Source: Colletes latitarsis (taxonomy: Eukaryota > Arthropoda > Insecta > Hymenoptera > Colletidae). Taken from it: a DNA stretch of 64,000 nt. The notes beneath the pieces are model-generated. The model had not been told where the DNA came from. It made no database searches and saw only the letters and a list, made by a program, of their open reading frames with translations. Where the stretch lies: positions 4,712,001 through 4,776,000 of the forward strand of contig NW_027488377.1 of assembly GCF_051014445.1 (NCBI RefSeq), in the 5' to 3' direction. Made by a program: the position numbers and the translations under genes. Below are positions 39,901 through 53,900 of the stretch, one piece after another. How positions within the stretch are numbered: position 1 is the first letter of the stretch; each line of letters opens with the position of its first letter.

Positions 39901-41246
39901 AAAACCCAGGATCTGGCCAACAGGTATGCGAATAATGCGATAGTATGAGCCAGATGATAGCAAATACTAGCACTAACCCACACATAACCAGTGTTATCCT
40001 CTAAAATACGAATCGGAACATGCTTTTAATGACTGTTTCAGTGTGGTAACACATTACTACGTGATCCAAACCAGAAACATCCCAGGATCGGGCCAACAAG
40101 AATGCGAAAAATGCGAAAGTACGAACCAGATGAGTGAAAATCCCAGACCTAACCGAGACGTAACCGGCGTTATCCCCTAAAATATTAATCGCAACCAGGT
40201 TTAATTGACTGTTTCAGTGTGGTAACACATTACTACGTGATCCAAACCAGAGAAAACCCAGGATCTGGCCAACAGGTATGCGAAAAATGCGAAAGTATGA
40301 GCCAGATGATTGCAAATACTAGCACTAACCCAGACATAACCGGCGTTATCCTCTAAAATATTAATCGCAACCGGGTTTAATTGACTGTTTCCGTGTGGAA
40401 CCACAGTACTACGGGATCCAAACCAGAAAACACCCAGGATCTGGCCAACAACTATGAGAAAAACGCGAAAGTATGAGCCAGATGATTGCAAATACCAGAA
40501 CTATCCCAGGCATAACCAGCGTTATCCGCTAAAATATTATTCGCAACCAGGTTTAATTGACTGTTTCGGTGTGGTACCACATTACTACGTGGTCCAAGCC
40601 AGAAAAAGGCCAGGATCTGGCCAACAAGAATGCGAAAACTGCGAAAGTACGCGCCAGATGAGGGCAAATACCAGACCTAACCGAGACATCACCGGCATTA
40701 TCCTCTAAAATATTAATCGCAACCAGATTTAATTGACTGTTTCGGTGTGGTACCGCATTACTACGTGATCCAAACCAGAAAAAGGCCAGGATCTGGCCAA
40801 CAAGTATGCGAAAAATGCGAAAGTACGAGCCGGATGAGGGCAAATCCCAGACCTAACCGAGACATAACCGGCGTTATCCTCTATAATATTAATCGCAACC
40901 AGGTTTAATTGACTGTTTCGGTGTGGTACCGCATTACTACGTGATCCAAACCAGAAAAAGGCCATGATCTGGCCAACAAGTATGCGAAAAATGCGAAAGT
41001 ACGATCCAGATGAGGGCAAATCCCAGACCTAACCGAGACATAACCGGCGTTATCCTCTATAATATTAATCGCAACCAGGTTTATTTGACTGTTTCGGTGT
41101 GGTAACGCATTACTGCGTGATCCAAACCAGATAAAGCCCAGGATCTGGCCAACAAGTATCAGAAAAATGCGAAAGTTCGAGCCAGATGAGGGCAAATCCC
41201 AGACTTAACCGAGACATAACCGGCGTTATCCTCTAAAATATTAATC
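30947..41246 (+). repeat. Mosaic segment between the young duplication and the R units
   Basis: About 10 kb of diverged monomers with locally reused blocks. Bases about 31308-31720 and 32893-33305 match at 1,585 bp (9 x 176 plus 1) and share the odd variant TCAGTCTGCTGCCAC. Bases about 35424-35700 resemble 7075-7350; about 36400-37100 resemble 18366-19050; about 37737-38200 and 40201-40700 resemble 24353-24860. No gene, transposon or single-copy sequence was seen. Confidence 0.7.
31308..33305 (+). repeat. Nine-monomer-spaced duplicate (1,585-bp offset)
   Basis: Bases 31308-31720 and 32893-33305 share TCAGTCTGCTGCCACTTTAC and GAAGGTCCGAGCC, variants rare elsewhere in the window. The offset is 1,585 bp. 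The intervening monomers are unrelated in order, so only part of the original duplicated block survives, or it was inserted by conversion. Related but altered forms (TCAGTCTGGTGCCAC) occur near 62866 and 63920. Confidence 0.65.
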
Positions 41247-41728
41247 GCAACCAGGTATAATTGACTGTTTCGGTTTGGTAACACATTACTACGAGATCCA
41301 AACCAGAAAAATCCCAGGATCGGGCCAACAAGGATGCGAGAAATGCGAAAGTACGAGCCACATGAGGGAAAATCCCAGACCCAACCGAGACATAACCGGC
41401 GTTATCCTCTAAGATATTAATCGCAACCAGGTTTATTTGACTGTTTCGGTGTGGTACCACATTACTACGTGGTCCAAGCCAGAAAAAGGCCAGGATCTGG
41501 CCAACAAGAATGCGAGAAATGCGAAAGTACGCGCCAGATGAGGGCAAATATCAGACCTAACCGAGACATTACCGGCGTTATCCACTAAAATATTAATCGC
41601 AACCAGGTTCAATTGACTGTTTCGGTGTGGAACCACATTACTGCGGGATCCAAACCAGAAAAAACCCAGGATCTGTTCAACAACTATGAGAAAAACGCGA
41701 AAGTACGAGCCAGATGGGGGCAAATCCC

Positions 41729-41787
41729 AGACCTACCCGAGACATAACGAATAATGCGATAGTATGAGCCAGATGATAGCAAATACT
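41729..41787 (+). repeat. Truncated 59-bp monomer (about 117-bp internal deletion), R1
   Basis: A monomer starting AGACCTACCC runs to GAGACATAAC and then jumps to GAATAATGCGATAG, which belongs near position 136 of a monomer. The next monomer starts at 41788. The right-hand variant GAATAATGCGATAG otherwise occurs near 39930, followed there by the same ACCCACACATAACCAGTG variant. The join is therefore between two identifiable monomer types and shifts the array register by 59 bp. Little homology is present at the join, only ACCG or ACGA-like overlap. Confidence 0.85.
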
Positions 41788-43195
41788 AGCACTAACCCAC
41801 ACATAACCAGTGTTATCCTCTAAAATACGAATCGGAACATGCTTTTAATGACTGTTTCAGTGTGGTAACACATTACTACGTGATCCAAACCAGAAACATC
41901 CCAGGATCGGTCCAACAAGAATGCGAAAAATGCGAAAGTACGAACCAGATGAGGGAAAATCCCAGACCTAACCGAGACGTAACCGGCGTTATCCTCTAAA
42001 ATATTAATCGCAACCGGGTTTAATTGACTGTTTCCGTGTGGAACCACAGTACTACGGGATCCAAACCAGAAAACACCCAGGATCTGGCCAACAACTATGA
42101 GAAAAACGCGAAAGTATGAGCCAGATGATTGCAAATACCAGAACTATCCCAGGCATAACCAGCGTTATCCGCTAAAATATTATTCGCAACCAGGTTTAAT
42201 TGACTGCTTCGGTGTGGTACCACATTACTACGTGGTCCAAGCCAGAAAAAGGCCAGGATCTGGCCAACAAGTATGCGAAAAATGCGAAAGTACGAGCCGG
42301 ATGAGGGCAAATCCCAGACCTAACCGAGACATAACCGGCGTTATCCGCTAAAATATTAATCGCAACCAGGTATAATTGACTGTTTCAGTGTGGTAACACA
42401 TTACTACGTGATCCAAACCAGAAACATCCCAGGATCGGGCCAACAAGAATGCGAAAAATGCGAAAGTACGAACCAGATGAGGGAAAATCCCAGACCTAAC
42501 CGAGACATAACCGGCGTTATCCTCTAAAATATTAATCGCAACCAGGTTTAATTGACTGTTTCGGTGTGGTACCGCATTACTACGTGAATCAAACCAGAAA
42601 AAGGCCATGATCTGGCCAACAAGTATGCGAAAAATGCGAAAGTATGAGCCAGATGATTGCAAATACCAGAACTGTGCCTGACATAACCAGCGTTATCCTC
42701 TAAAATACGAATCGGAACATGCTTTTAATGACTGTTTCAGTGTGGTAACACATTACTACGAGATCCAAACCAGAAAAATCCCAGGATCGGCCCAACAAGA
42801 ATGCGAGAAACGCGAAAGTACGAGCCACATGAGGGAAAATCCCAGACCTAACCCAGACATAACCGGCGTTATCCGCTAAAATATTAATCGCAACCAGGTT
42901 TAATTGACTGTTTCGTTGTGGAACCACAATACTACGGGATCCAAACCAGAAAGAACCCAGGATCTGGCCAACAAGTATGCGAAAAATGCGAAAGAACGAT
43001 CCAGATGAGGGCAAATCCCAGACCTAACCGAGACATAACCGGCGTTATCCTCCAAAATATTAATTGCAACCAGGTTTTATTAACTGTTTCAGTGTGGTAC
43101 CACATTCCTACCTGATCCAAATCAGAAAAAGCCGAGGATCTGGCCAACAAGTATGCGAAAAATGCGAAAGTACGAGCCAGATGAGGGCAAATCCC

Positions 43196-43366
43196 AGACC
43201 TAACCGAGACATAACCGGCGTTATCCTCTAAAATATTAATCGCAACCAGGTTTATTGTTTCGGTGTGGTAACGCATTACTGCGTGATCCAAACCAGGTAA
43301 AGCCCAGGATCTGACCAACAAGTATCAGAAAAATGCGAAAGTTCGAGCCAGATGTTGGCAAATCCC
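43196..43366 (+). repeat. 171-bp monomer with 5-bp deletion, R1
   Basis: The usual CAGGTTTATTTGACTGTTTCGG is shortened by loss of TGACT, leaving CAGGTTTATTGTTTCGG at 43247-43263. The rest of the monomer is full length. It removes the minus-strand stop that normally lies in this stretch, which lengthens a chance open frame. Confidence 0.85.
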
Positions 43367-46300
43367 AGACCTAACCGAGACATAACCGGCGTTATCCTCT
43401 AAAATATTAATCGCAACCAGGTTTATTTGACTGTTTCGGTGTGGTAACGCATTACTGCGTGATCCAAACCAGATAAAGCCCAGGATCTGGCCAACAAGTA
43501 TCAGAAAAATGCGAAAGTTCGAGCCAGATGAGGGCAAATCCCAGACCTAACCGAGACATAACCGGCGTTATCCTCTAAAATATTAATCGCAACCAGGTAT
43601 AATTGACTGTTTCGGTGTGGTAACACATTACTACGAGATCCAAACCAGAAAAATCTCAGGATCGGGCCAACAAGGATGCGAGAAACGCGAAAGTACGAGC
43701 CACATGAGGGAAAATCCCAGACCCAACCGAGACATAACCGGCGTTATCCTCTAAGATATTAATCGCAACCAGGTTTATTTGACTGTTTCGGTGTGGTACC
43801 ACATTACTACGTGGTCCAAGCCAGAAAAAGGCCAGGATCTGGCCAACAAGAATGCGAGAAATGCGAAAGTACGCGCCAGATGAGGGCAAATATCAGACCC
43901 AACCGAGACATTACCGGCGTTATCCACTAAAATATTAATCGCAACCAGGTTCAATTGACTGTTTCGGTGTGGAACCACATTACTACGGGATCCAAACCAG
44001 AAAAAACCCAGGATCTGTTCAACAACTATGAGAAAAACGCGAAAGTACGAGCCAGATGGGGGCAAATCCCAGACCTAACCGAGACATAACCAGCGTTATC
44101 CTCTAAAATATTAATCGCAACCAGGTTTAATTGACTGTTTTGGTGTGGTACCGCATTACTACGTGATCCAAACAAGAAAGAGGCCAGGATCTGGCCAACA
44201 AGAATGCGAAAAAAGCGAAAGTACGAGCCAGATGTGGGCAAATCCCAGACCTACCCGAGACATAACCGGCGTTATCCTCTAAAATATTAATCGCAACCAG
44301 GTTTAATTGACTGTTTCAGTGTGGTACCACATTACTACGTGATCCAAACCAGGAAGAGGCCAGGATCTGGCCAACAAGTATGCGAAATATGCGAAAGTAT
44401 GAGCCAGATGATTGCAAATACCAGAACTAACCCAGACATAACCGGCGTTATCCCCTAAAATATTAATGGCAACCAGGTTTAATTGACTGTTTCGGTGTGG
44501 AACCACATTACTACGGGATCCATACCAGAGAAAACCCAGGATCTGGCCAACAGGTATGCGAAAAATGCGATAGTATGAGCCAGATGATAGCAAATACTAG
44601 CACTAACCCAGACATAACCAGCGTTATCCTCTAAAATACGAATCGGAACATGCTTTTAATGACTGTTTCAGTGTGGTACCACATTACTACGTGATCCAAG
44701 CCAGAAAAAGCCCAGGATCGGGCCAACAAGAATGCGAAAAATGCGAAAGTACGAGCCAGATGAGGAAAAATCTCAGACCTAACCTCGACGTAACCGGCGT
44801 TATCCCCTAAAATATTAATCGCAACCAGGTATAATTGACTGTTTCGGTGTGGTACCGCATTGCTACGATGATCCAAACCAGAAAGAGGCCAGGATCTCGC
44901 CAACAAGTATGCGAAAAATGCGAAAGTATGAGCCTGATCATTGCAAATACCAGAACTAACCCAGACATAGCCAGCGTTATCCTCTAAAATATTAATCGCA
45001 ACCAGGTTTAATTGACTGTTTCGGTGTGGTACTGCATTACTACGTGATCCAGACCAGAAAAAGGCCAGGATCTGGCCAACAAGTATGCGCAAAATGCGAA
45101 AGTACGAGCCAGATGAGGGCAAATCCCAGACCAAACCGAGACATAACCGGTGTTATCCTGTAAAATATTAATCGCAACCAGGTTTAATTGACTGTTTCGG
45201 TGTGGAACCACATTACTACGGGATCCAAACCAGATTAAACCCAGGATCTGGCCAACAGGTATGCGAAAAATGCGAAAGTATGAGCCAGATGATTGCAAAT
45301 ACTAGAACTAACCCAGACATAACCAGCGTTATCCTCTAAAATATTAATCGCAACCAGGTTTAATTGACTGTTTCAGTCTGGTAACACATTACTACGTGAT
45401 CCAAACCAGTAACGTCCCAGGATCGGGCCAACAAGAATGCGAAAAATGCGAAAGTACGAACCAGATGAGGGAAAATCCCAGACCTAACCGAGACGTAACC
45501 GGCGTTATCCCCTAAAATATTAATCGCAACCAGGTTTAATTGACTGTTTCGGTGTGGTACCACATTACTACGTGGTCCAAGCCAGAAAAAGGCCAGGATC
45601 TGGCCAACAACTATGAGAAAAACGCGAAAGTATGAGCCAGATGATTGCAAATACCAGAACTATCCCAGGCATAACCAGCGTTATCCTCTAAAATATTAAT
45701 CGCAACCAGGTTCAATTGACTGTTTCGGTGTGGAACCGCATTACTACGTGATCCAAACCAGAAAAAAACCCAGGAGCTGTTCAACAACTATGAGAAAAAC
45801 GCGAAAGTACGAGCCAGATGGGGGCAAATCCCAGACCTAACCGAGACACAATCAGCGTTATCCTCTAAAATATTAATCGCAACCACGTTTAATTGACTGT
45901 TTTGGTGTGGTACCGCATTACTACGTGATCCAAACCGGAAAGAGGCCAGGATCTGGCCAACAAGAATGCCAAAAAGCGAAAGTACGAGCCAGATGTGGGC
46001 AAATCCCAGACCTACCCGAGACATAACCGGCGTTATCCTCTAAAATATTAATCGCAACCAGGTTTAATTGACTGTTTCAGTGTGGTACCACATTACTACG
46101 TGATCCACACCAGTAAAAGCCCAGGATCTGGCCGACAAGTAAGCGAAAAATGCAAAAGTATGAGCCAGATGATTGCAAATCCCAGACCTAACCGAGACAT
46201 AACCGGCGTTATCCCCTAAAATATTAATCGCAACCAGGTTTAATTGACTGTTTCGGTGTGGCACCGCATTACTACGTGATCCAAACCAGAGAAAGGCCAG

Positions 46301-49300
46301 GTTCTGGCCAACAAGGATGAGAAAAATGCAAATATATGATCCAGATGATTGCAAATACCAGAACTAACCCTGACATAACCAGCGTTATCCTCTAAAATAC
46401 GCATCGGAACATGCTTTTAATGACTGTTTCAGTGTGGTACCACATTACTACGTGATCCAAACTAGAAAAAGCCCAGGATCGGGCCAACAAGAATGCGAAA
46501 AATGCGAAAGTACGAGCCAGATGAGGGAAAATCCCAGACCTAACCGAGACGTAACCGGCGTTATCCCCTAAAATATTAATCGCAACCAGGTATAATTGAC
46601 TGTTTCGGTGTGGTACCGCATTGCTACGATGATCCAAACCAGAAAGAGGCCAGGATCTGGCCAACAAGTATGCGAAAAATGCGAAAGTATGAGCCAGATG
46701 ATTGCAAATACCAGAACTAACCCAGACATAACCAGCGTTATCCTCTAAAATATTAATCGCAACCAGGTTTAATTGACTGTTTCGGTGTGGTACTGCATTA
46801 CTACGTGATCCAGACCAGAAAAAGGCCAGGATCTGGCCAACAAGTATGCGCAAAATGCGAAAGTACGAGCCAGATGAGGGCAAATCCCAGACCAAACCGA
46901 GCCATAAACGGCGTTATCCTCTAAAATATTAATCGCAACCAGGTTTAATTGACTGTTTCGGTGTGGTACTGCATTACTACGTGATCCAAACCAGATAAAG
47001 CCCAGGATCTGGCCAACAAGTATCAGAAGAATGCGAAAGTTCGAGCCAGATGAGGGCAAATCCCAGACCTAACCGAGACATAACCGGCGTTATCCTCTAA
47101 AATATTAATCGCAACCAGGTATAATTGACTGTTTCGGTGTGGTACCGTATTGCTACGATGATCCAAACCAGGGAGAGGCCAGGATCTGGCTAACAAGTAT
47201 GCGAAAAATGCGAAAGTATGAGCCAGATGATAACAAATACCAGAACTATGCCTGACATAACCAGCGTTATCCTCTAAAATACGAATCGGAACATGCTTTT
47301 AATGACTGTTTCGGTGTGGTAATACATTACTACGAGATCCAAACCAGAAAAATCCCAGGATCGGGCCAGCAAGGATGCGAGAAACGCGAAAGAACGAGCC
47401 ACATGAGGGAAAATCCCAGACCCAACCGAGACATAACCGGCGTTATCCTCTAAGATATTAATCGCAACCAGGTTTATTTGACTGTTTCCGTGTGGTAACG
47501 CATTACTACGTGATCCAAACCAGATAAAGCCCAGGATCTGGCCAACAAGTATGCGAAAAATGCGGTAGTACGATCCAGATGAGGGCAAATCGCAGACCTA
47601 ACTGAGACATAACCGGCGTTATCCTCTAAAATATTAATCGCAACCAGGTTTAATTGACTGTTTCGGTGTGGTACCGCATTACTACGTGATCCAAACCAGA
47701 AAAAGCCCATGATCTGGCCAACAAGTATGCGAAAAATGCGAAAGTATGAGCCAGATGATTGCAAATACCAGAACTATGCCTGACATAACCAGCGTTATCC
47801 TCTAAAATACGAATCGGAACATGCTTTTAATGACTGTTTCAGTGTGGTAGCACATTACTACGAGATCCAAACCAGAAAAATCCCAGGATCGGGCCAACAA
47901 GAATGCGAGAAACGCGAAAGTACGAGCCACATGAGGGAAAATCCCAGACCTAACCCAGACATAACCGGCGTTATCCTCTAAAATATTAATCGCAACCAGG
48001 TTTATTTGACTGTTTCGGTGTGGTAACGCATTACTACGTGATCCAAACCAGATAAAGCCCAGGATCTGGCCAACAAGTATCAGAAAAATGCGAAAGTTCG
48101 AACCAGATGAGGGCAAATACCAGACCTAACCCAGACAAAACCGGCGTTATCCCCTAAAATATTAATCGCAACCAGGTTTAATTGACTGTTTCGGTGTGGT
48201 ACCGCATTGCTACGATGTTCCACACCAGAAAGAGGCCAGGATCTGGCTAACAAGTATGCGAAAAATGCGAAAGTACGAGCCAGATGAGGGCAAATCCCAG
48301 ACCAAGCCGAGACATAACCTGCGTTATCCTGTAAAATATTAATCGCAACCAGGTTTAATTGACTGTTTCGGTGTGGTACCGCATTACTACGTGATCCAAA
48401 CCAGAAAAAGGCCAGGATCTGGCCAACAAGTATGAGAAATATGCGAAAGTTCGAGCCAGATGAGGGCAAATACCAGACCTAACCCAGACAAAATCGGCGT
48501 TATCCCCTAAAATATTAATCGCAACCAGGTTTAATTGACTGTTTCGGTGTGGTACCGCATTACTACGTGATCTAAACCAGAGAAAGGCCAGGATCTGGCC
48601 AACAAGGATGAGAAAAATGCGAATATATGATCAAGATGATTGCAAATACCAGAACTAACCCTGACATAACCAGCGTTATCCTCTAAAATACGCATCGGAA
48701 CATGCTTTTAATCACTGTTTCAGTGTGGTAACACATTACTACGAGGTCCAAACCAGAAACATCCCAGGATCGGGCCAACAAGAATGCGAAAAATGCGAAA
48801 GTACGAACCAGATGAGGGAAAATCCCAGACCTAACCGAGACATAACCGGCGTTATCCTCCAAAATATTAATTGCAACCAGGTATAATTGACTGTTTCGGT
48901 TTGGTAACACATTACTACGAGATCCAAACCAGAAAAATCCCAGGATCGGGCCAACAAGGATGCGAGAAATGCGAAAGTACGAGCCACATGAGGGAAAATC
49001 CCAGACCCAACCGAGACATAACCGGCGTTATCCTCTAAGATATTAATCGCAACCAGGTTTATTTGACTGTTTCGGTGTGGTACCACATTACTACGTGGTC
49101 CAAGCCAGAAAAAGGCCAGGATCTGGCCAACAAGAATGCGAGAAATGCGAAAGTACGCGCCAGATGAGGGCAAATATCAGACCTAACCGAGACATTACCG
49201 GCGTTATCCACTAAAATATTAATCGCAACCAGGTTCAATTGACTGTTTCGGTGTGGAACCACATTACTGCGGGATCCAAACCAGAAAAAACCCAGGATCT

Positions 49301-49354
49301 GTTCAACAACTATGAGAAAAACGCGAAAGTACGAGCCAGATGGGGGCAAATCCC

Positions 49355-49413
49355 AGACCTACCCGAGACATAACGAATAATGCGATAGTATGAGCCAGAT
49401 GATAGCAAATACT
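49355..49413 (+). repeat. Truncated 59-bp monomer, R2
   Basis: This is the exact counterpart of the truncated monomer at 41729-41787, 7,626 bp downstream. Its presence in both R copies shows the deletion came before the duplication, and it serves as a tag for the unit. Confidence 0.85.
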
Positions 49414-50821
49414 AGCACTAACCCACACATAACCAGTGTTATCCTCTAAAATACGAATCGGAACATGCTTTTAATGACTGTTTCAGTGTGGTAACACATT
49501 ACTACGTGATCCAAACCAGAAACATCCCAGGATCGGTCCAACAAGAATGCGAAAAATGCGAAAGTACGAACCAGATGAGGGAAAATCCCAGACCTAACCG
49601 AGACGTAACCGGCGTTATCCTCTAAAATATTAATCGCAACCGGGTTTAATTGACTGTTTCCGTGTGGAACCACAGTACTACGGGATCCAAACCAGAAAAC
49701 ACCCAGGATCTGGCCAACAACTATGAGAAAAACGCGAAAGTATGAGCCAGATGATTGCAAATACCAGAACTATCCCAGGCATAACCAGCGTTATCCGCTA
49801 AAATATTATTCGCAACCAGGTTTAATTGACTGCTTCGGTGTGGTACCACATTACTACGTGGTCCAAGCCAGAAAAAGGCCAGGATCTGGCCAACAAGTAT
49901 GCGAAAAATGCGAAAGTACGAGCCGGATGAGGGCAAATCCCAGACCTAACCGAGACATAACCGGCGTTATCCGCTAAAATATTAATCGCAACCAGGTATA
50001 ATTGACTGTTTCAGTGTGGTAACACATTACTACGTGATCCAAACCAGAAACATCCCAGGATCGGGCCAACAAGAATGCGAAAAATGCGAAAGTACGAACC
50101 AGATGAGGGAAAATCCCAGACCTAACCGAGACATAACCGGCGTTATCCTCTAAAATATTAATCGCAACCAGGTTTAATTGACTGTTTCGGTGTGGTACCG
50201 CATTACTACGTGAATCAAACCAGAAAAAGGCCATGATCTGGCCAACAAGTATGCGAAAAATGCGAAAGTATGAGCCAGATGATTGCAAATACCAGAACTG
50301 TGCCTGACATAACCAGCGTTATCCTCTAAAATACGAATCGGAACATGCTTTTAATGACTGTTTCAGTGTGGTAACACATTACTACGAGATCCAAACCAGA
50401 AAAATCCCAGGATCGGCCCAACAAGAATGCGAGAAACGCGAAAGTACGAGCCACATGAGGGAAAATCCCAGACCTAACCCAGACATAACCGGCGTTATCC
50501 GCTAAAATATTAATCGCAACCAGGTTTAATTGACTGTTTCGTTGTGGAACCACAATACTACGGGATCCAAACCAGAAAGAACCCAGGATCTGGCCAACAA
50601 GTATGCGAAAAATGCGAAAGAACGATCCAGATGAGGGCAAATCCCAGACCTAACCGAGACATAACCGGCGTTATCCTCCAAAATATTAATTGCAACCAGG
50701 TTTTATTAACTGTTTCAGTGTGGTACCACATTCCTACCTGATCCAAATCAGAAAAAGCCGAGGATCTGGCCAACAAGTATGCGAAAAATGCGAAAGTACG
50801 AGCCAGATGAGGGCAAATCCC

Positions 50822-50992
50822 AGACCTAACCGAGACATAACCGGCGTTATCCTCTAAAATATTAATCGCAACCAGGTTTATTGTTTCGGTGTGGTAACGC
50901 ATTACTGCGTGATCCAAACCAGGTAAAGCCCAGGATCTGACCAACAAGTATCAGAAAAATGCGAAAGTTCGAGCCAGATGTTGGCAAATCCC
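50822..50992 (+). repeat. 171-bp monomer with 5-bp deletion, R2
   Basis: This is the counterpart of 43196-43366 at an offset of 7,626 bp, with the same loss of TGACT. It confirms that R1 and R2 descend from one unit that already had this deletion. Confidence 0.85.
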
Positions 50993-53900
50993 AGACCTAA
51001 CCGAGACATAACCGGCGTTATCCTCTAAAATATTAATCGCAACCAGGTTTATTTGACTGTTTCGGTGTGGTAACGCATTACTGCGTGATCCAAACCAGAT
51101 AAAGCCCAGGATCTGGCCAACAAGTATCAGAAAAATGCGAAAGTTCGAGCCAGATGAGGGCAAATCCCAGACCTAACCGAGACATAACCGGCGTTATCCT
51201 CTAAAATATTAATCGCAACCAGGTATAATTGACTGTTTCGGTGTGGTAACACATTACTACGAGATCCAAACCAGAAAAATCTCAGGATCGGGCCAACAAG
51301 GATGCGAGAAACGCGAAAGTACGAGCCACATGAGGGAAAATCCCAGACCCAACCGAGACATAACCGGCGTTATCCTCTAAGATATTAATCGCAACCAGGT
51401 TTATTTGACTGTTTCGGTGTGGTACCACATTACTACGTGGTCCAAGCCAGAAAAAGGCCAGGATCTGGCCAACAAGAATGCGAGAAATGCGAAAGTACGC
51501 GCCAGATGAGGGCAAATATCAGACCCAACCGAGACATTACCGGCGTTATCCACTAAAATATTAATCGCAACCAGGTTCAATTGACTGTTTCGGTGTGGAA
51601 CCACATTACTACGGGATCCAAACCAGAAAAAACCCAGGATCTGTTCAACAACTATGAGAAAAACGCGAAAGTACGAGCCAGATGGGGGCAAATCCCAGAC
51701 CTAACCGAGACATAACCAGCGTTATCCTCTAAAATATTAATCGCAACCAGGTTTAATTGACTGTTTTGGTGTGGTACCGCATTACTACGTGATCCAAACA
51801 AGAAAGAGGCCAGGATCTGGCCAACAAGAATGCGAAAAAAGCGAAAGTACGAGCCAGATGTGGGCAAATCCCAGACCTACCCGAGACATAACCGGCGTTA
51901 TCCTCTAAAATATTAATCGCAACCAGGTTTAATTGACTGTTTCAGTGTGGTACCACATTACTACGTGATCCAAACCAGGAAGAGGCCAGGATCTGGCCAA
52001 CAAGTATGCGAAATATGCGAAAGTATGAGCCAGATGATTGCAAATACCAGAACTAACCCAGACATAACCGGCGTTATCCCCTAAAATATTAATGGCAACC
52101 AGGTTTAATTGACTGTTTCGGTGTGGAACCACATTACTACGGGATCCATACCAGAGAAAACCCAGGATCTGGCCAACAGGTATGCGAAAAATGCGATAGT
52201 ATGAGCCAGATGATAGCAAATACTAGCACTAACCCAGACATAACCAGCGTTATCCTCTAAAATACGAATCGGAACATGCTTTTAATGACTGTTTCAGTGT
52301 GGTACCACATTACTACGTGATCCAAGCCAGAAAAAGCCCAGGATCGGGCCAACAAGAATGCGAAAAATGCGAAAGTACGAGCCAGATGAGGAAAAATCTC
52401 AGACCTAACCTCGACGTAACCGGCGTTATCCCCTAAAATATTAATCGCAACCAGGTATAATTGACTGTTTCGGTGTGGTACCGCATTGCTACGATGATCC
52501 AAACCAGAAAGAGGCCAGGATCTCGCCAACAAGTATGCGAAAAATGCGAAAGTATGAGCCTGATCATTGCAAATACCAGAACTAACCCAGACATAGCCAG
52601 CGTTATCCTCTAAAATATTAATCGCAACCAGGTTTAATTGACTGTTTCGGTGTGGTACTGCATTACTACGTGATCCAGACCAGAAAAAGGCCAGGATCTG
52701 GCCAACAAGTATGCGCAAAATGCGAAAGTACGAGCCAGATGAGGGCAAATCCCAGACCAAACCGAGACATAACCGGTGTTATCCTGTAAAATATTAATCG
52801 CAACCAGGTTTAATTGACTGTTTCGGTGTGGAACCACATTACTACGGGATCCAAACCAGATTAAACCCAGGATCTGGCCAACAGGTATGCGAAAAATGCG
52901 AAAGTATGAGCCAGATGATTGCAAATACTAGAACTAACCCAGACATAACCAGCGTTATCCTCTAAAATATTAATCGCAACCAGGTTTAATTGACTGTTTC
53001 AGTCTGGTAACACATTACTACGTGATCCAAACCAGTAACGTCCCAGGATCGGGCCAACAAGAATGCGAAAAATGCGAAAGTACGAACCAGATGAGGGAAA
53101 ATCCCAGACCTAACCGAGACGTAACCGGCGTTATCCCCTAAAATATTAATCGCAACCAGGTTTAATTGACTGTTTCGGTGTGGTACCACATTACTACGTG
53201 GTCCAAGCCAGAAAAAGGCCAGGATCTGGCCAACAACTATGAGAAAAACGCGAAAGTATGAGCCAGATGATTGCAAATACCAGAACTATCCCAGGCATAA
53301 CCAGCGTTATCCTCTAAAATATTAATCGCAACCAGGTTCAATTGACTGTTTCGGTGTGGAACCGCATTACTACGTGATCCAAACCAGAAAAAAACCCAGG
53401 AGCTGTTCAACAACTATGAGAAAAACGCGAAAGTACGAGCCAGATGGGGGCAAATCCCAGACCTAACCGAGACACAATCAGCGTTATCCTCTAAAATATT
53501 AATCGCAACCACGTTTAATTGACTGTTTTGGTGTGGTACCGCATTACTACGTGATCCAAACCGGAAAGAGGCCAGGATCTGGCCAACAAGAATGCCAAAA
53601 AGCGAAAGTACGAGCCAGATGTGGGCAAATCCCAGACCTACCCGAGACATAACCGGCGTTATCCTCTAAAATATTAATCGCAACCAGGTTTAATTGACTG
53701 TTTCAGTGTGGTACCACATTACTACGTGATCCACACCAGTAAAAGCCCAGGATCTGGCCGACAAGTAAGCGAAAAATGCAAAAGTATGAGCCAGATGATT
53801 GCAAATCCCAGACCTAACCGAGACATAACCGGCGTTATCCCCTAAAATATTAATCGCAACCAGGTTTAATTGACTGTTTCGGTGTGGCACCGCATTACTA

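Larger units (their letters stand above)
41247..48872 (+). repeat. Higher-order repeat R, copy 1 (7,626 bp)
   Basis: From 41247 the sequence repeats at a constant offset of 7,626 bp through 48841, that is to 56467 in the second copy. The unit holds about 43 full-length monomers plus a 59-bp truncated one (41729-41787) and a 171-bp one (43196-43366). Private variants such as GAGGAAAAATCTCAGACC near 44763, ACATAGCCAGCG near 44966 and GACACAATCAGCG near 45845 recur in copy 2. I found no difference between the copies at any place I compared, unlike L copies 1 and 2. Outside its edges, 41246 and 48842 onward, the partner sequences differ. Confidence 0.88.

Noticed and set aside
41740..41760. Transposon insertion site or target-site duplication at the truncated monomer
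   Set aside because: Both sides are satellite sequence, there is no inserted DNA and no flanking direct duplication; a deletion join explains it.
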